This document shows, piece after piece, positions 32,090 to 39,940 of a DNA stretch of 64,000 nt. The stretch is from Cellulosimicrobium composti. GTDB lineage: Bacteria > Actinomycetota > Actinomycetes > Actinomycetales > Cellulomonadaceae. A program made the position numbers and the translations under genes. The DNA lies in contig NZ_WMKA01000001.1 in NCBI RefSeq assembly GCF_009711085.1, positions 89,673 to 153,672 on the forward strand, in the 5' to 3' direction. The notes beneath the pieces are model-generated. The model was not told the origin of the DNA. It ran no database searches and saw only the letters and a list, made by a program, of their open reading frames with translations. Position 1 is the stretch's first letter, and each line of letters starts with the position of its first letter.

Positions 32090-33604
32090 TCAGTAGGCCC
32101 CGGATCCGCCGAACACCGCGCGCGCGGTGCGCGCGAGGATGAGGAAGTCGCCGAACATCGTCCAGTTCTCGACGTAGTAGACGTCGAGGCGGACGCTCTC
32201 CTCCCACGACAGGTCCGACCGTCCGCCGACCTGCCACAGGCCCGTGAGACCCGGCTTCACGAGGAGCCGCCGGCGGACCTTCTTCTCGTACTTCTGGACC
32301 TCGCTCGGCAGCGGCGGCCGCGGACCGACGAGGCTCATGTCGCCGCGCAGGACGTTGAAGAGCTGCGGCAGCTCGTCCAGCGAGTAGCGGCGCAGCACGC
32401 GGCCGACGGGCGTGACGCGCGGGTCGTCGCGCATCTTGAACAGCGGCCCCGCGCCCTCGTTGCGCTCGGCGAGCTGCTGGACCTCGCGGTCCGCCCCCAC
32501 GCGCATCGAGCGGAACTTGTACATGGAGAACGTGCGGCCGTTGCGGCCGACGCGCTCCTGACGGAACAGGACCGGGCCGCGGCTCGTGCACCGGACCGCG
32601 AGCGCGACGATCACGAGCACCGGCAGCGCGGCGAGCGTGACGAGGAACGCGCCGGCCCAGTCCACGACCGACTTCACCGCGAACTTCGGCCCGGTGAAGC
32701 GCGGGGCGTCCACGTGCAGCAGCGAGACGCTCTCCGCCGGGGTGATGGTGATGCGCGGCCCCGCGACGTCCGCGAGCTCCGCGGTGAGCATGAGGTCGAC
32801 GCCGTACGGCTCGAGCTCCCAGCCCAGGCGGCGCACGACCTCGGCCGTGATGGCGTCGGAGCCGGACACCGCGACGACGTCGGCACCGACCCGCGTCGCC
32901 ACCTCGCCCGCGTGCCGCAGCTCGCCGAGGACGGGGACCCCGTGGATCTCCTCGTCGGCACCGAACCCGCCCGACGGGACGCACACGCCGACGACGCGGT
33001 AGCCCGACTCGTCGCGCCCGTTGAGGTCGCGGATGAGGCGCTCGGCCTGGTCGCGGTGCCCGATGGCGAGGACGGCCGAGCGCATGCGGCCGCGCGCACG
33101 CTGGCCGTGCAGCCACTGCCGCCAGGCGTACCGGCCGACGAGCAGCCCGCCCAGGCCGAGGGGGAACGCGAACGCGAGGTAGCCGCGCGCCTCCGGGAAC
33201 CGGAAGAGGAAGGCGAGCACGGCGAGGATCGCGAAGAGCCGCCACGACCCGTCGAAGACGCGGTGGTACTCGGTGGGCCCGCTGCCCATGACCCGCGGGT
33301 CGCGCGACCGGCTCGCGACGAGCGACACCGACCACGCGACGCCGACGAGAAGGCTCAGCACCACGTACGGGACGCGCGCCTCGCGGACGGGCTCGTTGAT
33401 GAACTGGTCCCAGCGCAGGAAGTAGGCGACGAGCACGGCGACGACGATCACCGCAGTGTCGGTCAGGACGAGCCGGCGACGGTACGCGACCTCCCAGCCC
33501 TGCGCGGCGAACGCGGCGCGCGCGGCCCGGACCCGGGCGGCGGGAGAGCTGGTGAGAAGGGTGCGCAGGCCACGCCTGGCGTCCTCGGTGACGCTGTGGG
33601 ACAT
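32090..33604 (-). CDS. Exopolysaccharide-initiating undecaprenyl-phosphate sugar phosphotransferase
   Basis: This membrane enzyme transfers a sugar-phosphate to undecaprenyl phosphate, the first step of polysaccharide assembly. The 504-residue protein has four N-terminal helices (about 45-165), a CoA-binding-like Rossmann domain (about 175-310) and a WbaP/CpsE catalytic domain after a fifth membrane segment (about 320). Conserved motifs are VLFRQERVGRNGRTFSMYKFRSM, RYSLDELPQLFNVLRGDMSLVGPRP and KPGLTGLWQVGGRSDLSWEE. ATG 33604 has GGAGG about 8 nt upstream; an in-frame ATG at 33637 lies 8 nt after TAGGAT and could be a leaderless start. No glycosyltransferase cluster is in view. Confidence 0.93.
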   Translation of the reverse strand: MSHSVTEDARRGLRTLLTSSPAARVRAARAAFAAQGWEVAYRRRLVLTDTAVIVVAVLVAYFLRWDQFINEPVREARVPYVVLSLLVGVAWSVSLVASRSRDPRVMGSGPTEYHRVFDGSWRLFAILAVLAFLFRFPEARGYLAFAFPLGLGGLLVGRYAWRQWLHGQRARGRMRSAVLAIGHRDQAERLIRDLNGRDESGYRVVGVCVPSGGFGADEEIHGVPVLGELRHAGEVATRVGADVVAVSGSDAITAEVVRRLGWELEPYGVDLMLTAELADVAGPRITITPAESVSLLHVDAPRFTGPKFAVKSVVDWAGAFLVTLAALPVLVIVALAVRCTSRGPVLFRQERVGRNGRTFSMYKFRSMRVGADREVQQLAERNEGAGPLFKMRDDPRVTPVGRVLRRYSLDELPQLFNVLRGDMSLVGPRPPLPSEVQKYEKKVRRRLLVKPGLTGLWQVGGRSDLSWEESVRLDVYYVENWTMFGDFLILARTARAVFGGSGAY

Positions 33605-33793
33605 GCGTCCACCTCCGGTTGGCTCCACACCCTGCATGGCGACTCATCCTAGGGTCGAGAAACGGCGATAACGAGACCTGTTGATGGGTTTCACCCGGGT
33701 GAGACGACGCGTCGGTCCGCGCCGTCCAGGATGGCCACGACCCGCGGAATCCTGCGGGTCTCGGGACCGCGTCCGTTGCCCGGGGAAAAACAT

Positions 33794-33807
33794 TGGACGG
33801 GTGTCCA
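33794..33807. promoter_or_regulatory. 14-bp palindrome, putative operator (copy 2)
   Basis: TGGAC-GGGT-GTCCA is a 5-bp inverted repeat differing from the copy at 227-240 only in one spacer base. It lies about 190 nt upstream of the sugar transferase start. A short A-rich tract (GGAAAAAC) sits beside it. Confidence 0.35.
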
Positions 33808-34041
33808 GATATCGCGTTCTCCGGACGGCGCACGAGCACCCGCAGAAGCTCTGCGTGCGAAACGCGGCACTGCGTGGAGCGCGAGAACCTGGACAGGTGA
33901 CCACGTGCGAGAGCCCGCAGCGCGGCGCATGCATCCTAGCGTGCGGTTGCGAGAGGACCCGACGTGTGCTCACACCAGGAGGAGAAGCGACGCAGGTCAC
34001 AGCCGTGACAACGGGGAGCGGGTGAAAAATCCGGGCCTCGC

Positions 34042-34047
34042 TACGAT
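34042..34047 (+). promoter_or_regulatory. -10 box of the DUF2530 gene (leaderless)
   Basis: TACGAT is followed by 6 nt and GTG at 34054. No ribosome site is present. Confidence 0.45.
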
Positions 34048-34053
34048 GCCCTC

Positions 34054-34317
34054 GTGCCCTCGTTCGTGACGCTCCTGCTCCACCCCGACCGCCGACGCCC
34101 GGACCCCGCGCCCTGGCGCGTCGACCTGCGCGTCGTCATCCTCGTCGGCATGGGGCTCTGGGCGGCCGCGCTCGTCGTGTGCGCGGTCCTGCTCGCCACG
34201 GGCGCGCTCGGCCCGCGGGCCGTCGCCACGTGCGCCGCGGGACTCGTGCTCGGCCTCCTCGGCCTGGTGTGGGAGCGCCGCAACCGGACCCGTTACCGGG
34301 CGACGTCCGGCGACTGA
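34054..34317 (+). CDS. DUF2530 small membrane protein
   Basis: The 87-residue protein has two membrane helices (about 25-48 and 53-75, VVILVGMGLWAAALVVCAVLL and a Gly/Leu-rich second), then a basic tail ERRNRTRYRATSGD. It matches DUF2530, an actinobacteria-specific family of unknown function. The GTG start is supported by the TACGAT box 6 nt upstream. Its last 25 nt overlap the 3' end of the opposite-strand sacsin-like gene, so the two coding regions share sequence. Confidence 0.85.
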   Translation: MPSFVTLLLHPDRRRPDPAPWRVDLRVVILVGMGLWAAALVVCAVLLATGALGPRAVATCAAGLVLGLLGLVWERRNRTRYRATSGD

Positions 34318-37300
34318 GCGTCGTCCCACGCGGTCCGCGCGAGCACGCCCTCCACGGCCTGAGGCGCGCGCAGGACCTCCTCGACCACGTGCCGCGCGCC
34401 GTAGCTGCCCGCCGCGACGGCGAGCCCCGCCGCGAGCCCCGTCGGGTCGGTCGCGTGCACGACCGGGGGCGCGTGCTCCTCGCGCTCGACCCACCACGCG
34501 ACCTCCGCCCCTCCGACGCGCAGGTCGTCGTGCCGCTGCCAGGTGCGCGGCGCACCGTCCCCGAGGACCGCGACGACCGCGGCCGGCACCTCGACGCGCC
34601 GCCCGGGCTCGTCCGGACCGGGCGCGGCGACGGGGACCGTCGCGACGTCGAGGAGGTCGGCGACGTCCTCGACGAGCGCCGGTGACGCCGGGACGACCGG
34701 GCGCACAGGAGCCCACATCGGGTCCGGGGCGACCGCGGCGTCGTCCGCGGCCACCACCACGACCGCGCCGCCGCGGAGCGCCGGCACCCGGTCGGGCGCC
34801 GGGTCCAGGCGCTCGCCCCGCGCCGCGAGGACGCCGAGCGCACGCCACAGCGCGACGGCCGCGCGCGCGTCGACCGCCTCCCCGACGGCGGGGAGGTCGT
34901 CGAGCACCTCGACCCACGTGTCGCCGTCGAGGTCCGCGAGGTCCCGCACCCCGCCGAGCGCGGCCAGCACCTCGTCGTCGAGGCCCGCCACCTCGGGCGG
35001 TGCGGGCCGCAGGAACGGGACGGTCGGCGCGTCCTGCGCGAGCGCGAACGGCCCGCCGAGCTCGTCGCGCAGCCACCACGCCGTGTAGGAGAGCGCCGTC
35101 GCGACCGGTCCGCCCTCGGCACGGACGGGCGCGAGCAGCGCCTCGCGCGTCTCCCGGTCCGCGGCGACGCGCGCGAGCACCCCGGGCCACGCGTCGTCGG
35201 CCACGGCGTCCAGGTCCGCGACCGCGAGCACGTCGCCGACGTACGCCTCGGGCCCGAGCGCCGTCGCCAGGTACGCGAGGTAGCCCGCCCAGTCGGAGAG
35301 CCAGCCCTCGGGCGCGTGCGGGTCGAGGTCGGGCTCGTCGTCCTCGGACGGCGGCGTGAGGACGTCCCGCACGCGCAGCACCGTGGGCTCGGCGGCCACC
35401 CCGACGGAGCGGAGCACGTCCGTCCCCCACCGGCTCGCGACGTCGTCGTCCACCGCGTCGAGGCCGTCGAGCACGTCGCCCGCCCACGTCCCCGGGAGCA
35501 CGCAGCCGCGCGCGGGCGACCAGCCGCCGTCCGCCGTCGGGAGCGGCAGCTCGCCCCACCAGAACGGCAGGCCGCCCGGCTCCGCACCCGTCGCGCGCGC
35601 GGAAGCCGCGACGAGCGCGAGCAGGCGCTCCACCTCCGCGGCAGGGTCGTCGTCCGCGTCGACCGCGTCGGCGGCGGCGAGGACGCGCTCGCGCACCGCC
35701 GCGTCGGCGAGCACGCTCCGCAGGTCCGTCGCGCGGGCACCGAGCCGCTCGAGCAGCGGGTGGGCCGCGCGCGGGTCGACGACGCGCAGGCCGAGTCCGG
35801 CCACGTCGCGGGCGTCGAGCGCGGCGTCCTGCGCCGCGACGTCGAGCAGCAGGAGACCGCGCGCGCCACGCATCACGCGCCCGTCGACGAGCGGGACGGG
35901 CAACGCACCGAGCGCCTCGACGACGGTCCGGTCGCCCGCGTGCGGCGCGAGCGCCTCGTACAGCGAGCGCCACCGCGCCGGGTCCGCGACGAGCGGGAGC
36001 TCGTCCACGACGTCGGCGAGGTCCACGACCTGCGCGCCCAGGGACCGCGCGACGGCGCGCAGCGGCCCGGGGACGTCCACGAGGTGCGCGACGCCGAGCG
36101 CGGAGCGCACGCGCGCGTCGCCGACGTCCCCCGCGAGCACGCGCGCCTCCGCGGGCGTGACCAGGCCGTGCGCGGCGGCGCGACCGCCCGCCTCCTCGAC
36201 CGCCTCCGGGTCGAGTGCCGTGTCGACCGGCACGTCGGGCGCGCCGGACGGCTCGTCGGACGGCGCGTCGAGCGGCAGGAGGGGCGTGCCGGCCAGCGCC
36301 GCCTCCGCGGCGTCCCGGACCGCGGCGTCGACCGCGCTCGCCGGGAGACCCGTCGGCACGAGCGCGAGGACGTCGACGCCGCGCACGGGCGCGAGCGCGC
36401 CCAGGAGCTCCGCGTAGGCGGCCCCGGCCGCGCGGGCGACGTGCGTCGTCACCGGCCCCGGCGGCACGTGGCGCCGCGCCGGGTCGAGCGGGAACGTCGC
36501 GAGCAGCAGCGCCGGGAACGTGAGGCGCTCGTCGGTCGGGGTCGGCGCGTGGAGGACGTCCGGGCCGGCGGGCTCGTGGGGCAGCGCCCACGTGACCGAC
36601 CACCGGGTCGTCGCACGCTCCTCGACCGGGCGGTCGGCGAGCAGCGCCGGGTCCAGCGCACCCTCGCGCCGCAGGACCGTCCACCGGTCGTCGACGTCCG
36701 CGACCCGGCGCTCGGACCCCGCGGCGTCGACCACGACGACCTCGACGAGGGCGGGCAGCGCGAGCAGCAGCGGGTCGCCCACCGCGTCGAGCTCGGCGCG
36801 GACCGCGGCGACGGCGTCCGCGTCGCGCAGCTCGACCTCGACGACCGTGTCGTACCCCGCCGGCACGTCGACGTGCGCGGGGAACGGCAGGCGCAGCACG
36901 GGGAGGCGGTCCGCGCGGCGCGCCACCTCGGCCGCGAGGTCGGGCCGGTCGGCGACGACCTCGCGCAGCGCGTCGCGCGTCCGGTCGAGCGAGAGCTCCA
37001 CGGCGCGGTCGCCCGCGCCGACGCGCACGCGGTCCGCGACCGACCGGACGGCCGCGAAGCCCACGCCGAACCGCCCGACGGTCCGCGCCGCGCCCCCGGT
37101 CCGGGCACCGCCCGTCGCCGACGCCCGCATCGCCACGAGCGACGCGACCCCCTCGGCGTCGAGGGGCTCGCCCGTGTTCGCCGCGCGCAGCACCCAGGAC
37201 CCCGCGTCCGGACCGGTCGTGCCCGACGGCGCGTGCAGGCTCAGGCGCAGCCGTCCGGGGACCCCGGCGCGCGCCGCCGCGTCCGCCGCGTTCTGCGCGA

Positions 37301-37445
37301 GCTCGACGACGACGCGCCCCCGGTACGACCCGTGGGCGTGGTCCTCCTCGGTGTTGGCGTCCTCGCGCAGGCGCGTCGGCGAGGACCGCCACGCCTCCAG
37401 GACCGCACGGCGCAGCGCGGCCGTCCCGAAGACGTCGTCCGTCAC
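34293..37445 (-). CDS. Sacsin N-terminal ATPase-like (GHKL) protein
   Basis: The 1050-residue cytoplasmic protein begins with a GHKL/HSP90-like nucleotide-binding domain (about 1-230): N-box VVELAQNAADAAARAG at about 46-60 and RFGVGFAAVRSVAD at about 125 as the second glycine motif. At the place of the usual DxGxG box it reads RAANTGEPLDAEG, so the aspartate is replaced by Asn; from memory this is normal for this actinobacterial family. The remaining 800 residues are Ala/Asp/Val-rich without a recognised domain. GTG 37445 overlaps the DUF3027 stop (GTGA). It forms an operon with cold-shock and DUF3027 genes. The function is unknown; a chaperone-like role is a guess from the fold. Confidence 0.82.
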   Translation of the reverse strand: MTDDVFGTAALRRAVLEAWRSSPTRLREDANTEEDHAHGSYRGRVVVELAQNAADAAARAGVPGRLRLSLHAPSGTTGPDAGSWVLRAANTGEPLDAEGVASLVAMRASATGGARTGGAARTVGRFGVGFAAVRSVADRVRVGAGDRAVELSLDRTRDALREVVADRPDLAAEVARRADRLPVLRLPFPAHVDVPAGYDTVVEVELRDADAVAAVRAELDAVGDPLLLALPALVEVVVVDAAGSERRVADVDDRWTVLRREGALDPALLADRPVEERATTRWSVTWALPHEPAGPDVLHAPTPTDERLTFPALLLATFPLDPARRHVPPGPVTTHVARAAGAAYAELLGALAPVRGVDVLALVPTGLPASAVDAAVRDAAEAALAGTPLLPLDAPSDEPSGAPDVPVDTALDPEAVEEAGGRAAAHGLVTPAEARVLAGDVGDARVRSALGVAHLVDVPGPLRAVARSLGAQVVDLADVVDELPLVADPARWRSLYEALAPHAGDRTVVEALGALPVPLVDGRVMRGARGLLLLDVAAQDAALDARDVAGLGLRVVDPRAAHPLLERLGARATDLRSVLADAAVRERVLAAADAVDADDDPAAEVERLLALVAASARATGAEPGGLPFWWGELPLPTADGGWSPARGCVLPGTWAGDVLDGLDAVDDDVASRWGTDVLRSVGVAAEPTVLRVRDVLTPPSEDDEPDLDPHAPEGWLSDWAGYLAYLATALGPEAYVGDVLAVADLDAVADDAWPGVLARVAADRETREALLAPVRAEGGPVATALSYTAWWLRDELGGPFALAQDAPTVPFLRPAPPEVAGLDDEVLAALGGVRDLADLDGDTWVEVLDDLPAVGEAVDARAAVALWRALGVLAARGERLDPAPDRVPALRGGAVVVVAADDAAVAPDPMWAPVRPVVPASPALVEDVADLLDVATVPVAAPGPDEPGRRVEVPAAVVAVLGDGAPRTWQRHDDLRVGGAEVAWWVEREEHAPPVVHATDPTGLAAGLAVAAGSYGARHVVEEVLRAPQAVEGVLARTAWDDAQSPDVAR

Positions 37446-38581
37446 TCCTGCGGCTCGTCCGGCGCGGCGTCGGCGGCCGGGTCCCCTGCCTCGGCGGGGG
37501 CGGGCTGCTCGGCAACGTCGTCCGTGGCCGTCGCCCCGTCGCCCACGGACCCGGCGTCCGCCGGGCCGTCGGCGGCCTCGGCCGTGGTCCCGGTCTCCGC
37601 GGCCCCGGCGGCGGGGTCGGTGCCGACGGTCACCTCGACCGTCGAGACGACGGACTCGGTCACCGTCGCGGTCTCGGCGGCACCCGGCTCGGGCGCCGTC
37701 CCGTCCGTGGCATCACCGGGCTGGGGCCCGGCGTCGCCGGGCTCGGCCGCGGCGTCCCCGGGCTCGCCGGTCCCGGCCGCCGCGGACTCGAGCAGCGAGA
37801 CGATCTCGACGTGCAGCTCGTCGACGAGCGGGTCGGGGTCCGGCCACTCGCTGCGCTGCGGCTCGACGTCGGTCTCCGAGTGCGCGCCGCAGCCGTGGTC
37901 GAGGCTCACGACCTTGCCGTCGTCGGGCGACCACTCGTTCGCGCACACGCCGAACACCTGTCCGAGGCTGCCCTGGAGCGGCACGAGGAACCCGCACGAC
38001 CCGCACTCCGCGGCCGACGCCACGGCACCGCGCGCCGTCGGGCCGCGCGACCCGCGGTACCAGCGCTCGGCGGCCTCGTCCCGGCCCTGGGGCGACAGGA
38101 CGCGCGCCCGTGCGAGCGCGAGCTCCTCGATCGCGACCGCGTCCTGCTCCTCGTCGCCCGTCGGCACGTAGCCCGGCTCGAGGCGCGGGTCGTCGGCGCG
38201 GAACGGGAGCACGTCGCCGGGGCCGACGTCGCCCGGGCGCAGGCGCTCGGCCCACGGGAGCCACGGGGGCGCGAGCAGCGCGCCGTCGCCCGGCAGGAGC
38301 TCGACCTCGCACACCGTCGCGGTGCGCCCGCGCGGCACGCGGGCCAGCGTCACGGTCCAGTGCCACCCGCGGTAGCCACGCATCGTGCACGCGAACCGGT
38401 GCGAGATGAGACGTTCCGCCTCGGCGACCGTCCCCAGGTGCTCACCCACGTCCTGCGGGCTCTCCGCGACCTCCTCGGCCGCGGCGCGCGCGAGCTCGAC
38501 CGCGCCCGTGAGCACGGCGTCCCGCGCGGCACGGGCGGAGACCCCCCGGACGCGCTCCTCGGCGGCTGCCACGGCGACCAT
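37442..38581 (-). CDS. DUF3027 protein
   Basis: The 379-residue protein is of the actinobacterial DUF3027 family. A conserved core covers residues 1-275, including HRFACTMRGYRGWHWTVTLARV, LLPGDGALLAPPWLPWAERL, a Cys pair in AAECGSCGFLVPLQGSLG and the segment VCANEWSPDDGKVVSLDHGCGAHSE (Cys and His residues that could bind a metal). The last 105 residues are an acidic Ala/Pro/Thr-rich tail. ATG 38581 lies 2 nt after the cold-shock gene stop, so translation is coupled. The function is unknown, but the tight link to a cold-shock gene recurs in actinobacteria. Confidence 0.87.
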   Translation of the reverse strand: MVAVAAAEERVRGVSARAARDAVLTGAVELARAAAEEVAESPQDVGEHLGTVAEAERLISHRFACTMRGYRGWHWTVTLARVPRGRTATVCEVELLPGDGALLAPPWLPWAERLRPGDVGPGDVLPFRADDPRLEPGYVPTGDEEQDAVAIEELALARARVLSPQGRDEAAERWYRGSRGPTARGAVASAAECGSCGFLVPLQGSLGQVFGVCANEWSPDDGKVVSLDHGCGAHSETDVEPQRSEWPDPDPLVDELHVEIVSLLESAAAGTGEPGDAAAEPGDAGPQPGDATDGTAPEPGAAETATVTESVVSTVEVTVGTDPAAGAAETGTTAEAADGPADAGSVGDGATATDDVAEQPAPAEAGDPAADAAPDEPQE

Positions 38582-38583
38582 CG

Positions 38584-38967
38584 TCAGGCCTCGATCTCGT
38601 CCGCGACCGCGCGCAGGACCGCGGCGACCTTGGTGGCCTTGCCCTTCTCCGGGTACCGGCCGCGGCGCAGGCCGTTGCCGATCCCGTCGAGCTCCTTGAT
38701 GAGGTCCTCCACGATGACCGCCATCTCGTCCGCCGAGCGACGCTTCGCCTTGACGACCGACGGCGTCGGGTCGAGGAGCGTGACGGCGAGCGCCTGCGGG
38801 CCGCGACGCCCGTCCGCGACGCCGAAGTCGACCCGGGCGCCGGGCTTCGGCGCGGGCGCGTCCGCAGGCAGCGCGGAGGCGTGCAGGAAGACCTCGCCGC
38901 CGTCGTCGTTGGCGATGAAGCCGAACCCGCGTTCGGTGTCGAACCACTTGACCTTGCCGGTGGGCAC
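38584..38967 (-). CDS. Cold-shock domain protein with C-terminal extension
   Basis: The 127-residue protein has an RNA-binding cold-shock domain in residues 1-65: GKVKWFDTERGFGFIANDDGGEVFLHASAL contains both RNP motifs (KWFD..GFGFI and VFLH). About 60 further residues (SADEMAVIVEDLIKELDGIGNGL and beyond) are helical and basic, which marks the long actinobacterial CspB-like class. GTG 38967 has GAGG 5-6 nt upstream. It leads the operon with DUF3027 and the sacsin-like gene. Confidence 0.93.
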   Translation of the reverse strand: MPTGKVKWFDTERGFGFIANDDGGEVFLHASALPADAPAPKPGARVDFGVADGRRGPQALAVTLLDPTPSVVKAKRRSADEMAVIVEDLIKELDGIGNGLRRGRYPEKGKATKVAAVLRAVADEIEA

Positions 38968-39090
38968 GTGAACCTCGTTCGTGCTCGTAGGAACCAGAAC
39001 CCCCAGGTTACCGGCCGGACGGCATCATGGCCGCATCCTCGGTGGGGGCGGGGGCGAGGGAGCCGCGCGGCACGCGACGGCGTCCGCCGG

Positions 39091-39819
39091 TCAGGGCGCC
39101 GCGGAGCGCGGCACCACGCCGGCGTCCGCGCCGACCCGCAGGGCGACGGCGTCGAACCAGTCGTCGTAGTCCGCCACGGTGCGGTGCAGGTGGCCGAAGA
39201 GCTCGAAGGACACCGTGCCGAACAGCGTGGTCCAGGCCATGAGGGTGCGCGCGACGGCCTCGGCCGGGGCGTCGGTGCCGACGAGACCACGTGCGCTCAC
39301 GAACACGAGGGCCGGGGCGACCAGCGCGGCCGCGTCGCCGCCCGGCCCGGGCGCGGGCGCGGGGCTCCCGCCGGACTCCCACGAGTCCGCGACGATCCGG
39401 ACGAGGGCCTGCACGACGCGCGTCGCCGGCTCGACCGTGTCCTGCGGCGCCGCGTACCCGGGGACGGGCGTCCCGTAGAGCAGCGCGAAGTCCCCGGGAC
39501 GCCGGACGCACCACGCCCGCAGCGCCCGGCACGCCGCGAGCCACCTGCCGGGCAGGTCGTCGCGCGCGACGGCGGCCTCGGCCGTCTCGACCGCGGCACC
39601 GAGCTCGTCGTAGCACTCGACGAGGAGCGCGGTGAGCAGCGCGTCGCGGCTGGGGAAGTACCGGTAGACGGCCGACGACACCATGCCGACGTCCCGGGCG
39701 ACGGCCCGCAGCGAGAGTGCCGCGGGGCCGTCGGTCACCAGCCGCGCCCGGGCGGCGTCGAGGATCTCGCGCGTCAGGGTCTCGCGCGCCAGGGCGCGCG
39801 CGGTCCGGGGTGCCGTCAT
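39091..39819 (-). CDS. TetR family transcriptional regulator (WHG-type C-terminus)
   Basis: The 242-residue repressor has a TetR helix-turn-helix at about residues 15-62 (REILDAARARLVTDGPAALSLRAVARDVGMVSSAVYRYFPSRDAL) and a C-terminal ligand domain of the WHG type (VFVSARGLVG..TLMAWTTLFGTVSFELFGHL). ATG 39819 has GGAG closely upstream; earlier in-frame starts run into the divergent promoter. It is divergent from an epimerase-like gene, with at least three overlapping dyads between the two, so it probably represses both. Confidence 0.92.
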   Translation of the reverse strand: MTAPRTARALARETLTREILDAARARLVTDGPAALSLRAVARDVGMVSSAVYRYFPSRDALLTALLVECYDELGAAVETAEAAVARDDLPGRWLAACRALRAWCVRRPGDFALLYGTPVPGYAAPQDTVEPATRVVQALVRIVADSWESGGSPAPAPGPGGDAAALVAPALVFVSARGLVGTDAPAEAVARTLMAWTTLFGTVSFELFGHLHRTVADYDDWFDAVALRVGADAGVVPRSAAP

Positions 39820-39858
39820 GCCCTCCAGGCTCGCAGAGGAGAGCGCTGACCACAAACG

Positions 39859-39924
39859 AGAGCAGTGCTCTTGCTCTGCGCGACGTCCCGTGCCAGGCTG
39901 CTCTCGAAGCGAGAGCACTGCTCT
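39859..39924. promoter_or_regulatory. TetR operator array between tetR and the epimerase gene
   Basis: There are three dyads. AGAGCA-G-TGCTCT lies at 39859-39871, and AGAGCA-C-TGCTCT at 39912-39924 has the same arms. TGCTCTCG-AAG-CGAGAGCA (39899-39917) overlaps the latter. They share the half-site AGAGCA/TGCTCT, as expected for a dimeric TetR repressor at two sites. Confidence 0.8.
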
Positions 39925-39940
39925 CGGAAAGGAGCCCCTC

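Larger units (their letters stand above)
33605..34053. other. Long intergenic region between the sugar transferase and DUF2530 genes
   Basis: About 450 bp without a convincing gene; short open frames lack starts and domains. It contains TAGGAT (33646-33651), a -10 box for the leftward sugar transferase; the inverted repeat ACCCGC-N8-GCGGGT around 33747-33768; the 14-bp palindrome at 33794-33807; a related ACCTGGACAGGTGACC at 33887-33902; and TACGAT (34042-34047), a -10 box for the rightward DUF2530 gene. The size and motif density suggest complex control of polysaccharide synthesis. Confidence 0.5.
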
